Shown piece after piece: positions 4,958 through 5,011 of a stretch of 5,011 nucleotides of DNA. Positions within the stretch are counted from its first letter, which is position 1; the number at the start of each line of letters is the position of its first letter. Source of the stretch: Bacteroidales bacterium UBA3824 (GTDB lineage Bacteria; Bacteroidota; Bacteroidia; Bacteroidales; UBA3824); the NCBI GenBank assembly GCA_002393195.1, contig DGIK01000192.1, positions 1 to 5,011 on the forward strand, given 5' to 3'. The notes under the pieces were generated by a model, which made no database searches, was not told where the DNA came from, and saw nothing but the letters and a program-made list of their open reading frames with translations. The position numbers were made by a program, and so were the translations under genes.

Positions 4958-5011
4958 AGCCACCGATGAGAGTCGAACTCATGACCTGCTGATTACGAAT
5001 CAGCCGCTCTA
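4958..5011 (-). tRNA. tRNA-Thr (anticodon CGU), 3' part; 5' end outside window
   Basis: Read on the minus strand, the last 54 nt fold as a tRNA cut in the D-loop. The parts are: D-stem 3' strand GAGC (5009 to 5006); anticodon stem GCTGA/TCAGC (5004-5000 with 4992-4988) around loop TTCGTAA; 5-nt variable loop AGGTC; T-stem ATGAG/CTCAT with loop TTCGACT (4977 to 4971); and acceptor 3' strand CGGTGGC (4965 to 4959). The anticodon CGT (4997 to 4995) reads ACG, threonine. The base at the discriminator position is U and the next genomic bases are CAA, so the CCA end is not encoded and must be added by nucleotidyltransferase, as is common in Bacteroidota. Confidence 0.93.

Overview
The window reads as ordinary chromosome from a member of the phylum Bacteroidota, most likely order Bacteroidales. 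The evidence is the Bacteroidota-style promoters (TTTG, about 20 nt, then TAnnTTTG), start sites without Shine-Dalgarno sequences, a tRNA without an encoded CCA end, and protein families typical of that group (DUF4250, the HGVHSP methyltransferase, RNase Y). Coding DNA is moderately GC-rich, and the gaps between genes are AT-rich. I cannot assign a genus.

Layout. On the plus strand only the 3' end of rny (RNase Y) is present (1-375). A 229-nt gap follows (376-604). It holds a REP-like pair of GC-rich inverted repeats, a strong hairpin terminator and two copies of a 12-nt palindromic repeat. Everything else lies on the minus strand and converges on rny. In transcription order from the right edge these are: a partial tRNA-Thr(CGU); a hairpin terminator; a DUF4250 protein (4361-4816); a Fur-family metalloregulator (3846-4298); purA (2543-3808); a terminator-like hairpin; a 9-bp tandem-repeat tract; a SAM-dependent methyltransferase (1621-2394); a secreted protein of unknown function (1065-1568); and a hotdog-fold acyl-CoA thioesterase (605-1033).

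How the genes are probably organised. Promoter-like sequences precede the DUF4250 gene, fur and, more weakly, the secreted-protein gene. The fur-purA gap is only 37 nt with no visible promoter, so those two are probably co-transcribed. The hairpin after purA probably separates them from the downstream methyltransferase/secreted protein/thioesterase group. These genes do not form an obvious pathway: they cover RNA turnover, AMP synthesis, metal or redox control, methylation and thioester hydrolysis.

I found no mobile element, CRISPR array, phage gene or defence system. The most notable items are non-coding: the REP-like pair, the 9-bp repeat tract just before the methyltransferase, a hairpin at 2466-2509 that pairs better as plus-strand RNA, and a promoter whose upstream element lies inside a terminator's T-tract. 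Among the proteins, the most unusual are the secreted protein of unknown function and the DUF4250 protein with its extra C-terminal domain.
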